DNA of 35,083 bases from an uncultured Bacteroidales bacterium (GCA_947646295.1 CANSGE010000002.1:1-35083); one strand, 5' to 3'; shown: positions 1 to 7,530, counted from the stretch's first letter. The notes: generated by a model not told the origin, from the sequence alone. Numbers and translations are program-made.

Positions 1-774
1 GATACCGAGACCGAGGATGTAGGGGATCTTGTCGACGATCTCGCTCCATGTGGTGCATGTGAGGGCGCCGATGAGCATACCCACTATGACGCCGAGCAAG
101 AGAGGCTCGCCGAGCACGCCGAATTTCTTCTTCATGCCTTCGGCGTCGATCTCGAGGCGTGAGATACCGGGGATTTTGTCGAGGCCTTTGTTGATAGCCC
201 ATGCGAAAGGCACGAAGCCTGCGCAGAAAGGCTGCGGGATGGAGATGCCGTCCATATCCTTGTAGAAGCTCTGGAAGCGCTTGGCGGTCATATCGGCTAT
301 CACGAGGGTGACGATGTAGCAGATCACCGCGCCGAAGAATCCCCATGCGATGGAGTCGGAGGCGAAATATATCACAGCACCGATGAATGCGAAGTGCCAA
401 TAGTTCCAGAGGTCGATATTGACAGTGCGGGTGGTGCGGGTGAGGAGCATGAGCAGATTGACGCCCAGGCATACCGGGATGATGAAAGCGCCCACTGCTG
501 TGTTGTAGGCCACCGATGCGGCTGCGGGCCAGCCCATGTCGAATACTTTAAGCTGCAGATCGTAGAGATCGACCACAGCATTGAGTGCGGGTCCGAGTGC
601 GGAGGTGAGCAGCGCGGTCACGATGGAGAGACCCACGAAGCCGACACCCACCTTGAGTCCGGCCTTGAGCGCGTCGCCGAATTTGATACCGATGCACACG
701 CCCAGGACGGTGAAGATGACGGGCATCATGACGGCAGCGCCGAGCCCGATGATGTAAGCGAATACTTGTTCCAT
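1..774 (-). CDS. PTS galactitol-type EIIC permease (partial, C-terminus off the left edge)
   Basis: The 258 visible residues match the N-terminal half of the galactitol EIIC family (EIIC-GAT, E. coli GatC, about 450 aa). The opening helix is followed by a KAGLKVGVGFVGLSIV stretch, then a GWPAAASVAYN segment, LLMLLTRTTRTVNIDLWNYW, and a KKFGVLGEPLLLG loop. Each has a clear GatC counterpart. It is a polytopic inner-membrane protein expected to pass a polyol or acid sugar. The ATG at 772-774 shares its A with the TAA of the upstream DUF4861 gene, so translation is probably coupled. No EIIA or EIIB gene is visible, and PTS systems are uncommon in Bacteroidales, so it may work as a facilitator or secondary carrier rather than a phosphorylating permease. 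The partner genes, if any, could lie beyond the edge. Substrate unknown; an unsaturated or keto uronate is an inference from context. Confidence 0.85.
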   Translation of the reverse strand, partial: MEQVFAYIIGLGAAVMMPVIFTVLGVCIGIKFGDALKAGLKVGVGFVGLSIVTALLTSALGPALNAVVDLYDLQLKVFDMGWPAAASVAYNTAVGAFIIPVCLGVNLLMLLTRTTRTVNIDLWNYWHFAFIGAVIYFASDSIAWGFFGAVICYIVTLVIADMTAKRFQSFYKDMDGISIPQPFCAGFVPFAWAINKGLDKIPGISRLEIDAEGMKKKFGVLGEPLLLGVIVGMLIGALTCTTWSEIVDKIPYILGLGI

Positions 775-1928
775 TATTTGAGAGAGATTTTGAGAGGTTG
801 GTCAATAGCAGCGGCGGCCTGGTCCACGAGGCGGCTCCAGGTGATAGAGTCGGGTACGAAACCCTTTGACCATCCCGAGCCCCATGCGTAGCTGAAGCTC
901 TCGCCGGGAGCCACGGTGCCCTCGGCCAGGATGTGTGCCACTGCCTCGCCGGCCGGGGAGGGCAGCGGCCGCAGAGCGAGCGAATCGGCCTGCGGGGCCA
1001 CCATTCCGAGCCAGATTGTGCCGTGACCCGCATCGGGATTGTCGGTGGGGTCGGCATAAGTGGCAGATTTAGTATATTGATTGAGACTGTAGATGTCGGC
1101 TGTGGCGCGGTGTACCACGATACCCGCGGCTATGGGAGCGGGATGGCTCAGGCCGCGGTAGCGCACTTCGGTGCGGTTGAGATCGGCAAAGGCGTCGAGG
1201 GTGATGATGCGCTCTTCCACGACGGAGTCGCCTGCAAATTGCACGGGATTGTAGGTGAGGCGCACGGCGAAACGCAGGGGGCCGTTGTCGAGTATTTCAT
1301 ATGATGCGAAGCTGCGGGGATATACGAGCGCACCGGTGGAGTCGACCAGCGCGGCTGTACCTCCGCCCAGTGTCGGGCCTACGGAGTAGACGTCCATGCC
1401 GTCGCCGTGATCCTCATGATAAGATACCGGGCTGGTGAGGTGTTTGCGATAGCGGCGCGCCACCACGGGATGCGCCACTGACTTTGTCCATACGTCGTAG
1501 CCGTATGCGTGCTCGCCGCGGGCCTGAAGCTCGGGGCCGTAGGCGCGGTAAGCGGCGCGGTCGTTTTCCCAGGCGAAGTCATCGTAGCGCTCGGGGTAGA
1601 AACCGCCGCAGGCGATTGTATCGGCCACGGCCGTCGAGGCGCCGGGCGCGATGGTGAACACGGCAGAGTCGCCGGCGGCGAGCTCCACTGCGAAAACCAC
1701 GAGGCTGTCGTGTGTGATCTGGTAAGGCACGCCGGCACCCTCGGCATCGGTGATGCTGAAGGTGTCGCCTGTGCGTGAGGTGATGTCGGCCAAGCTTACG
1801 CTCGCAAGCTCATGGCGGTCGAAAGCCGAAGGATTTTCGACCGTGAGCGTCAGGTCACGGCTTTTCTCACAGGAAGTGGCCGCGATGGTAAGCGCTATGG
1901 CTGCCGGCAGTAGGATTGACTGTTTCAT
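774..1928 (-). CDS. DUF4861 family lipoprotein
   Basis: A 384-aa protein with a lipoprotein signal ending in IAATSC (Cys20), followed by a long beta-rich region without membrane segments. The overall pattern (an N-terminal Ig-like part with LTVENPSAFDRHE, a middle YHEDHGDGMDVYSVGPTLGGG segment and a C-terminal GHGTIWLGMV and SYAWGSGWSKG segment) fits DUF4861. Family members are recurrent in Bacteroidetes uronate and pectin-like PULs next to GH88/GH105 hydrolases; I know of no settled biochemical role. It overlaps the upstream SDR gene by 4 nt (ATGA) and the downstream EIIC gene by 1 nt, so the three are almost certainly one transcript. The residues after Cys20 (EKSRD) are not the acidic export type, so a periplasm-facing location is more likely than the cell surface. 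It could be an enzyme acting on acidic oligosaccharides or a binding protein. Confidence 0.82.
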   Translation of the reverse strand: MKQSILLPAAIALTIAATSCEKSRDLTLTVENPSAFDRHELASVSLADITSRTGDTFSITDAEGAGVPYQITHDSLVVFAVELAAGDSAVFTIAPGASTAVADTIACGGFYPERYDDFAWENDRAAYRAYGPELQARGEHAYGYDVWTKSVAHPVVARRYRKHLTSPVSYHEDHGDGMDVYSVGPTLGGGTAALVDSTGALVYPRSFASYEILDNGPLRFAVRLTYNPVQFAGDSVVEERIITLDAFADLNRTEVRYRGLSHPAPIAAGIVVHRATADIYSLNQYTKSATYADPTDNPDAGHGTIWLGMVAPQADSLALRPLPSPAGEAVAHILAEGTVAPGESFSYAWGSGWSKGFVPDSITWSRLVDQAAAAIDQPLKISLK

Positions 1929-2725
1929 TTGGGCTGTTTACCGATATAGGCGAGGATGCCGCCATCCACGTAGAGCACGTGACCGTTTACGAAATTTGAA
2001 GCGTCGGAAGCGAGGAATACAGCGGGGCCCATGAGGTCTTCGGGCGTACCCCAACGTTCGGCTGGAGTCTTGGCGATGATAAACTGGTCGAAGGGGTGAC
2101 GCGAGCCGTCGGGCTGGATCTCGCGCAGGGGAGCTGTCTGTTCGGTGGCGATGTAGCCCGGGCCGATGCCGTTGCACTGGATATTGTTGGCACCGTATTC
2201 GGAGCAGATGTTGCGGGTGAGCATCTTGAGGCCACCCTTGGCGGCTGCGTAGGCGCTCACGGTCTCGCGGCCGAGCTCGCTCATCATCGAGCAGATGTTG
2301 ATGATCTTGCCGTGGCCCTTGCGGATCATGCCGGGGATCACAGCCTTGGCGCAGATAAATGGAACGATGAGATCGACGTCGACCACGCGGCGGAAATCTT
2401 CGACGTCCATGTTTTCCATGGGGATACGCTTGATGATACCGGCGTTATTGACGAGGATGTCGATGGTACCTACCGTCTTCTCGATATCAGCCACCATAGC
2501 GCGGACGGCTTCTTCATCGGTCACGTCGCAGAGGTAGCCCTTGGCGTCGATACCGAGTTCCTTATAGGCTGCGAGGCCACGGTCGACGGTTTCCTGACGC
2601 GAGCAGTTGAATACGATTTTAGCGCCGGCTTCAGCGAAAGCGCGGGCGATGGCGAGACCGATGCCGTAGGCGGCTCCGGTGACGAGGGCTACCTTGCCCT
2701 CGAGAGAAAAAGAATTGAGTATCAT
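1925..2725 (-). CDS. SDR oxidoreductase, gluconate 5-dehydrogenase / KduD-like
   Basis: A 266-aa classical short-chain dehydrogenase. The cofactor loop TGAAYGIG is at 16-23, NNAG at 93-96, and the catalytic Ser146-Tyr159-Lys163 set lies in SMMSELGRETVSAYAAAK. The C-terminus VNGHVLYVDGG is typical. The closest recognisable group is gluconate 5-dehydrogenase (IdnO-like); KduD-type 2-keto-3-deoxygluconate-forming enzymes are close relatives, and sequence reading alone cannot separate them. It is cytoplasmic and NAD(P)-dependent. In a PUL rich in lyases and GH88 enzymes, interconversion of keto- or deoxy-uronates made from the 4,5-unsaturated ends is the natural role (inference). The start is 2 nt after the stop of the GltD-like gene, and the stop overlaps the DUF4861 start by 4 nt. 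No KduI isomerase or KDG kinase is seen in the window. Confidence 0.9.
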   Translation of the reverse strand: MILNSFSLEGKVALVTGAAYGIGLAIARAFAEAGAKIVFNCSRQETVDRGLAAYKELGIDAKGYLCDVTDEEAVRAMVADIEKTVGTIDILVNNAGIIKRIPMENMDVEDFRRVVDVDLIVPFICAKAVIPGMIRKGHGKIINICSMMSELGRETVSAYAAAKGGLKMLTRNICSEYGANNIQCNGIGPGYIATEQTAPLREIQPDGSRHPFDQFIIAKTPAERWGTPEDLMGPAVFLASDASNFVNGHVLYVDGGILAYIGKQPK

Positions 2726-2727
2726 GA

Positions 2728-4029
2728 TCAGGAGTTTTGAGAGTCGATTTTTTCAAAAAGTTTTACAGCGTCGATATATGCGAGCATACCTTGTGCCACC
2801 TGACGGGCATTCTGCATCGCATGTACGACTGTGGCAGGGCGGTTTGTGACGTCGCCGCCTGCGAAAACGCCCTTGCGTGTGGTCATGCCGAATGGTTCGT
2901 CGCGGTTGATCACGTAGCCTTTGTCGTCGACGTCGATACCGGTAGTGGTGCTGACGATGCGTGCGGCAGGGGCGCTGCCGACGGCCATGAGCACACGGTC
3001 GGCAGGTTCGTTGTGGGGCTCACCGGCAGTCAGGGTGTTGATGGCGGTGACTTTGCCGTCGGTGCCGATGATTTCGGTGAGGGATGTATCCCAGCGGAAT
3101 TTCACGCCTTCCTCCACGGCAGCGTCGTACTCTGAGCGTAGGGCTGCCATGCGGGAGATGTCGCGGTGGTAGAGGATGGTGACCTCGGCGGCTCCGCAGC
3201 GTATGCAAGTACGGGCGGCGTCGATGGCGGTGTTGCCGCAGCCTATCACGAATACACGGTGGCCGGGCATCACGGTGACTTCCTCGCGGCTGATGTATCC
3301 GGCGTTGAAGAGGCTCACGCGGCGGAGAAACCAGATGGCCTGGCGCACGCCTTCGAGCTGATTGCCGGGCACGTCGAGCATCTTGGGTTTGCCCGTGCCG
3401 GTGCCGATGAATATGGCGTCGAATCCCTGGGCGAAAAGGTCGTCGATGGTGAAATCGCGTCCGATGGTGACACCATTGTGGATGGTGACGCCGAGGCGTT
3501 CGATTTTGGAAATTTCGTTGCGTACGACTTCTTTAGGGAGGCGATATTCGGGGATGCCGTACATGAGCACGCCTCCGGCTTCGCGTTCCATCTCGAAAAT
3601 CTCCACGGCCACACCTTTGCGGGCGAGTTCTCCGGCTATGGTGAGTCCTGCGGGTCCGCTGCCTATCACAGCAGCGCGTCCGCGTGTCTTTTCCATGATA
3701 TTTTCATGGGTGAGATTCATAGCGGCATCGAAATCAGCCACAAATTCCTCGAGACGGCCGATGCTCACGGGGCGGTCTTTGCGGCCCATCACACAGCTGC
3801 CCTCGCACTGGCGCTCATGGGCGCAGACGCGTCCGCACACGGCGGGAAGATTGCTTTTGGCATTGATGATGGAGAGCGCGTTGCCGAAATTGCCCATCGC
3901 GAGCTCGTGAATCCAGTCGGGGATATCATTTTCGACCGGACAAGCCTTACGACACTGGGGCACTTTGCAGTTGAGGCAGCGTTTGGCCTCAGCGATTGCG
4001 CGGGCGGGAGTGAGATCGGAGTTATGCAT
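2728..4029 (-). CDS. GltD-like NAD(P)H-dependent oxidoreductase (glutamate synthase small-subunit family)
   Basis: A 433-aa protein with the full architecture of the glutamate synthase beta subunit. The N-terminal Fe-S domain has two four-cysteine sets (Cys18, 21, 26, 30 and Cys65, 69, 75, 79). An FAD site, GSGPAG, is at 123-128. A second Rossmann motif, IGCGNTAIDAART, is near 262-274, and the C-terminal GGDVTNRPATVVHAMQNAR completes the FAD fold. Family members pass electrons from NAD(P)H through FAD to Fe-S clusters and normally to a large catalytic subunit. No gltB or other large partner is present here. The gene heads the minus-strand operon with the SDR, DUF4861 and EIIC genes, with gaps of 2 nt or less or overlaps. 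It could serve a distant glutamate synthase (nitrogen from amino sugars) or reduce another partner. Function in this locus is unresolved. Confidence 0.85.
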   Translation of the reverse strand: MHNSDLTPARAIAEAKRCLNCKVPQCRKACPVENDIPDWIHELAMGNFGNALSIINAKSNLPAVCGRVCAHERQCEGSCVMGRKDRPVSIGRLEEFVADFDAAMNLTHENIMEKTRGRAAVIGSGPAGLTIAGELARKGVAVEIFEMEREAGGVLMYGIPEYRLPKEVVRNEISKIERLGVTIHNGVTIGRDFTIDDLFAQGFDAIFIGTGTGKPKMLDVPGNQLEGVRQAIWFLRRVSLFNAGYISREEVTVMPGHRVFVIGCGNTAIDAARTCIRCGAAEVTILYHRDISRMAALRSEYDAAVEEGVKFRWDTSLTEIIGTDGKVTAINTLTAGEPHNEPADRVLMAVGSAPAARIVSTTTGIDVDDKGYVINRDEPFGMTTRKGVFAGGDVTNRPATVVHAMQNARQVAQGMLAYIDAVKLFEKIDSQNS

Positions 4030-4043
4030 ATTGTTTCAGAGTT

Positions 4044-4081
4044 AGAAAAAGAGAGGCCGCCGCGTCGACGCAGGCGGCCTC
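4044..4081 (-). terminator. Rho-independent terminator after the secreted-protein gene
   Basis: GAGGCCGCC (4053-4061) pairs perfectly with GGCGGCCTC (4073-4081). The loop is itself palindromic (GCGTCGACGC, 4062-4071). On the minus strand the hairpin is followed by TCTTTTTC (4050-4043). It lies about 64 nt downstream of the stop at 4145 and about 24 nt upstream of the GltD-like start at 4029, so it could also act as an attenuator for that operon. Confidence 0.8.
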
Positions 4082-4144
4082 AGGTCTAATGATGGAAAAT
4101 CTTTTTTACCTTAAAATTGCTTGGAACTGAGTGTTTAGAAGCTA

Positions 4145-5620
4145 TCAAATAATAATCTTAGTTGCTTTTCCGTTGCTCACGCGTATCACGAGGCCCATGC
4201 CATCGGCGGGCTGGATGCGGATACCGTTGAGGTTGTAGTATACTGCGTCGGCGTCGTCATCGGCTTCGATACCATCGATACCGGTGAGATCCTGCTGTGT
4301 TGATTCGATCACGAAGGCATTGCCGCTTTCAGGCTCAGGCATCTCGGTAAATGTACCGTTGGCGCTGCTGCCTACTTTCACGCTCATCTTGGCTGTGTAG
4401 TTGCCGGCTTCGATATCGGGCACTTCAAACACACCTGTGAGATGATAGGGCGCTATGGGTGTCACCTCTGCGGGAGCTTCTTCAGTATCGCCGGTGTCTT
4501 CACCTTCTGTCTCGGCAACTGGAGCGGCCAGATCGCTGTAACGGATCACCTGAGTGTGCAGAGTTTCTTCACCATTTTCAGCTGTCAATGCCACCTGCAG
4601 TGTCACTGCTCCAGCGAGTATATCATAATTGAGTACGTGCAGATCGTAATGGAATCTTGCGGTATTATTTTCAACTTCGATATTGGTGAAATTCTGCTTG
4701 TTTGCCACCAGGAGGAGTTTTGTCTTATCATTGAATTTGAGATCCCAACGAGCTACTTCAGATTTATCTTTGCCTTTACCGCTTACTGAAGCAGTAATAG
4801 TAAGATTAGCATTGATGCTGAGATTTCCGGGAATAGTGAGCTGACCATTTTCGATATTGACAGATTGAGATTCACCATCTTTGTCCTTATACGTCATTTT
4901 TCCGCTAAGAGTACCATCCTCTTCCCATTCGAAACGTATCACCTGACCTTCCACGAGGAAGTCGCCGGATTCGACGTTGCAGGTAGGCATGTTCCACTTA
5001 GGTTCAACTTTGGGAGTGCAGGTGAATTCCATACCGATAGCGTGGATTCGGTAATTAGTTGCTGTGGCATCCTCGAATTTATTGGTATTAGCATTTACAA
5101 TCTTGTAAACTGTGCCTGCAGTCTGATAGGCGCCGTCAATTTCGAATACGATGTCATCGTTGGCAGAGGCTACCGTGATAGAACCTATTTTTGTATCGCC
5201 GGCATAGACGTCAAATACAGCGTTTTTTGTGCTTCCGCTTGATTTGATTGCAAACTTGCTGCAGTTATAGCCGGGAAGTGTAAATTGAAGATATGCTCCA
5301 TTGTATGCGAGGATCTGATAAACATTGTTAGTAGAATTGTAGGCAGCGTCATAGCCGACGTACTGGACAGCAGCACCATCTTGTACGCTCCACTGAGCTG
5401 ACAAGGTACACTCTCCGGTTAGATGTTTATTATCGTTATGCTTGCCATTGCTGATTTTGTCATTTTTTCCGGCTGCTACGAAATCGTCGGAGATGGTGAT
5501 GGTGCCATCAGCGTTTTCAGTGATTACTTCTGCGGGGGTGGCAGTTTCTTCAGTCGCGTCTTGAGCGAAAGCCGGGAAGACCGCTGCTACGCAAGCGAGT
5601 GAAAGTAAAAATTTTTTCAT
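4145..5620 (-). CDS. Secreted beta-rich protein of unknown function with a C-terminal sorting-like tail
   Basis: A 491-aa protein I cannot assign to a characterised family. A signal peptide (about 1-20, ending FPAFAQ) is followed by an acidic T/E-rich linker, then a beta-rich region (about 45-205) that reads like a carbohydrate-binding jelly-roll (NGAYLQFTLPGYNCSKFAIKS, FDVYAGDTKIGSITV). One or two Ig-like segments follow (about 205-365), then an acidic spacer EGEDTGDTEEAPAE and another beta domain. The last ~35 residues (VYYNLNGIRI..., GLVIRVSNGKATKIII) resemble the short C-terminal tails shared by many secreted Bacteroidales proteins, which may direct sorting or surface attachment. No catalytic motif is visible. 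It starts 42 nt after the GH88 stop and is probably co-transcribed. Its base composition is visibly more AT-rich than its neighbours, which suggests separate acquisition. Confidence 0.75.
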   Translation of the reverse strand: MKKFLLSLACVAAVFPAFAQDATEETATPAEVITENADGTITISDDFVAAGKNDKISNGKHNDNKHLTGECTLSAQWSVQDGAAVQYVGYDAAYNSTNNVYQILAYNGAYLQFTLPGYNCSKFAIKSSGSTKNAVFDVYAGDTKIGSITVASANDDIVFEIDGAYQTAGTVYKIVNANTNKFEDATATNYRIHAIGMEFTCTPKVEPKWNMPTCNVESGDFLVEGQVIRFEWEEDGTLSGKMTYKDKDGESQSVNIENGQLTIPGNLSINANLTITASVSGKGKDKSEVARWDLKFNDKTKLLLVANKQNFTNIEVENNTARFHYDLHVLNYDILAGAVTLQVALTAENGEETLHTQVIRYSDLAAPVAETEGEDTGDTEEAPAEVTPIAPYHLTGVFEVPDIEAGNYTAKMSVKVGSSANGTFTEMPEPESGNAFVIESTQQDLTGIDGIEADDDADAVYYNLNGIRIQPADGMGLVIRVSNGKATKIII

Positions 5621-5662
5621 AGTTTTATTACGGTTAATTTTTTTTGTGCTATACGATCATTT

Positions 5663-6967
5663 TTACGAAATGAATTCTTCGACGGGAGCGAGGCCCTTCT
5701 TCACACGCGCGAGACGGTTGAGAGCTTCGAGGAAATAGTAGTCGGCATAGTTGAGCGGGGTATCGATCTCGGAGCCGTGGGGGAGTGAGCCTACAGAGTG
5801 CTTGAGCACGAAGCCGCAGTTGGTGCCCTGCTCGGCGAGATAGTCGGCTGAGGCGAGGCTGCGTAGGATCTGCTCGGCATAGTCGGTGTAGCGCTGTTCC
5901 TTGAGGATGTAGCCAAGCTCGATCATGCCTGAAGCGATCACGGCTGCTGCTGAAGCGTCGCGGGGGGTGTCGGCGCCGGCACGGGCATCGAGATCCCAAT
6001 AGGGTATTTTGTCGGCGGGGGTATTGCGTGCCATGATCATCTCGGCTACCGCTACGGCCTTGTCACGGAATTCGTCGACACCGGTCTCGCGGAAAGTCTC
6101 GGTGAAGCCGTAGAGAGCCCAGCCCTGACCGCGTGCCCAGGCGGAGTCGTCGTTTTTGCCCTGGAATGTACCTGCGCTCTCCACTGTGCCGTCAGCCTTG
6201 TAGCTCACCACGTGGTAGCAGGTGTGGTCGGGACGGAAGTGATGGGCGAGAGTGGTGCGGGCGTGCTTGATGGCCACGTCTTTGTATTTCGAATCGCCGG
6301 TGAGCTTTGTGGCATTGAAGAGGAGCTGGAGGTTCATCATATTGTCGATGATGACGGGATAGTTCCATTCGCCGAAGTCCCATGAGCGTATGCATCCGAT
6401 TTCGGGATTGAAACGCGCGATAAGATTGTCGGCTGTGCGCACCATCACCTCGCGGATGGAGTCGGCGGGAGCGAGACGCAGCGCATTGCCGTAGCTGCAG
6501 TTGATCATGAAGCCGAGGTCATGCGTGTCGGTCATGTACGATGCGGGGAGCATCTTATTGGTATAACGCACGGCGCGCTCGCGCAGAGTGGTGTCGCCGG
6601 TCATCTCGTAAGCGAGCCAGAGCGATCCGGGGAAGAATCCGGCCGTCCAGTCGGCGGCGTCGCAAAGACGCAGGGTGCGGTATTCGGCGAGCGAGGGATG
6701 CTCGAGGAGTTCTACTTTGAAATTGGAGTGTGCGGTCTGGAGCTGGTCTTCGAGCTGCTCGAGCGAATAGTCGGTCATGAGCGAGCGGGGGAAGAGACCA
6801 GTGGAGTCGACGTCGTCGGCCGTCTGACGGAGCTGCGCTACAGCAGTGGTCAGAGCATTGGCATACCAATCATCGGACTGCGCTTTCTCTGTACCCGCGC
6901 AACCGTAAGTGATTGCGACGAGGAGAGCGGCTCCTGACATGGCGAGTATAGATTTTGATACGTGCAT
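5663..6967 (-). CDS. GH88 unsaturated glucuronyl hydrolase, lipoprotein
   Basis: A 434-aa member of GH88, which removes the 4,5-unsaturated uronate left by polysaccharide lyases from oligosaccharide non-reducing ends through hydration of the double bond. Diagnostic motifs: DWTAGFFPGSLW (106-117), HDLGF with Asp150 and IDNMMN with Asp208 (equivalent to the two key aspartates of Bacillus UGL), WARGQGWALYGF, and the C-terminal LNYADYYFLEAL. The signal ends TYGC (Cys23), giving a lipoprotein without an acidic surface-export signal, so a periplasmic face is likely. Compared with the second GH88 in this window (33771 onward), it has about 34 extra residues between the PRS motif (61-62) and DW (106-107). 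It is the first gene of a minus-strand unit with the secreted protein at 4145-5620. Confidence 0.93.
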   Translation of the reverse strand: MHVSKSILAMSGAALLVAITYGCAGTEKAQSDDWYANALTTAVAQLRQTADDVDSTGLFPRSLMTDYSLEQLEDQLQTAHSNFKVELLEHPSLAEYRTLRLCDAADWTAGFFPGSLWLAYEMTGDTTLRERAVRYTNKMLPASYMTDTHDLGFMINCSYGNALRLAPADSIREVMVRTADNLIARFNPEIGCIRSWDFGEWNYPVIIDNMMNLQLLFNATKLTGDSKYKDVAIKHARTTLAHHFRPDHTCYHVVSYKADGTVESAGTFQGKNDDSAWARGQGWALYGFTETFRETGVDEFRDKAVAVAEMIMARNTPADKIPYWDLDARAGADTPRDASAAAVIASGMIELGYILKEQRYTDYAEQILRSLASADYLAEQGTNCGFVLKHSVGSLPHGSEIDTPLNYADYYFLEALNRLARVKKGLAPVEEFIS

Positions 6968-7007
6968 GATGTTTTGCGGTATATTGATTTAGAGATTTTC
7001 GATGTCG

Positions 7008-7015
7008 CAAAGTTA
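7008..7015 (-). promoter_or_regulatory. -7 promoter element upstream of the GH88 gene
   Basis: The minus strand reads TAACTTTG, a perfect match to the Bacteroidales -7 consensus TAnnTTTG, about 40 nt upstream of the ATG at 6967. No clear TTTG -33 element is found at the usual distance, so transcription may rely on an activator. Confidence 0.6.
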
Positions 7016-7068
7016 CATCATGGGGCCTCCGGAGCTGCCGCAGGGGTGTGTATACGTGTTTAGAAATT

Positions 7069-7097
7069 GTGCAAAAGTGATTAAAATGTGTGCAAAG
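7069..7097. promoter_or_regulatory. Candidate activator site: direct repeat GTGCAAA
   Basis: GTGCAAA occurs at 7069-7075 and again at 7090-7096, exactly 21 bp apart, or two helical turns. It lies about 55-80 bp upstream of the GH88 -7 element, a spacing suited to an AraC-type dimer on one DNA face. The assignment to the regulator encoded at 7531-11508 is inference. Confidence 0.3.
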
Positions 7098-7174
7098 ACG
7101 CGGAAAATACGATGTTTTCGGTGTTCATCGGACTACTTCGGGCGATGCGGCTGGCCGTAGAGGAGAGCGGATGG

Positions 7175-7470
7175 AAGACCAGAAAACATAAAAACTATAA
7201 GCTGACGCGCACGAGCCGGGACGCCATATTTTTTTGTTTTATGGGTTTATGGTCTTTAAGTGGCAGCGAGAACGAACGGACGACAAGAAATACATAAAAC
7301 AATAAGCTGACGCACATGAGCCTGCACGCCATATTTTTTTTGTTTTATGGGTTTATGGTCTTTGAATAGGCCTGGAGACCGGACAGATGACCAGAAATCC
7401 ATAAAACTATAAGCTGACGCGCACGAGCCGGGGCGCCAGCTTATTGGGGTTTTATGGGTTTAGGGTCTTT
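7175..7470. repeat. Three tandem ~84-bp palindromic repeat units (period 105-106 bp)
   Basis: Units at about 7175-7257, 7280-7363 and 7386-7470 share the order (A)GACCAGAAA-CATAAAA, then ATAAGCTGACGC, a GAGCC core, CGCCA, a T-rich stretch, and TTTTATGGGTTTATGGTCTT. The outer arms are imperfect inverted complements, so each unit can fold into a hairpin. Unit 3 keeps an inner perfect inverted repeat, ATAAGCTG (7409-7416) with CAGCTTAT (7437-7444), which is degraded to a poly-T tract in units 1 and 2. The 22-bp spacers between units are not conserved. The block fills most of the non-coding gap 6968-7530 between the GH88 and regulator genes. It encodes no convincing protein. It looks like an intergenic mobile repeat (MITE/REP-like) amplified in place. 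Confidence 0.75.
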
Positions 7471-7492
7471 GAAGCAGCCACGCGGCATCAGC

Positions 7493-7530
7493 CAATTGAA
7501 AATTGAAAACTGAAAATTGAAAATTAAAAA
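7493..7530. repeat. A-rich ATTGAAA heptad repeat at the 3' end of the regulator gene
   Basis: About five near-copies of (A)ATTGAAA directly abut the stop codon of the regulator. On its sense (minus) strand this reads as repeated TTTTCAA, a T-rich tract that may help transcription end. Such tracts are common after Bacteroidales genes. Confidence 0.6.

Noticed and set aside
3166-4089. Long open frame antisense to the GltD-like gene (also similar ones at 8686-9651, 25763-26710 and 29692-30483)
   Set aside because: These are shadows caused by GC-rich codon bias on the opposite strand. The sense proteins have clear conserved motifs, and the antisense translations look random.
7088-7297. A 69-codon plus-strand open frame in the gap between the GH88 and regulator genes
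   Set aside because: It runs through the palindromic repeat units, has no recognisable signal or domain, and the residues follow the repeat composition. Not called as a gene.
7493-7530. Short A-rich heptad tract as a possible CRISPR-like array
   Set aside because: Units of 7 bp without spacers; a simple low-complexity tract at a gene end. No CRISPR array or cas gene is seen in the window.
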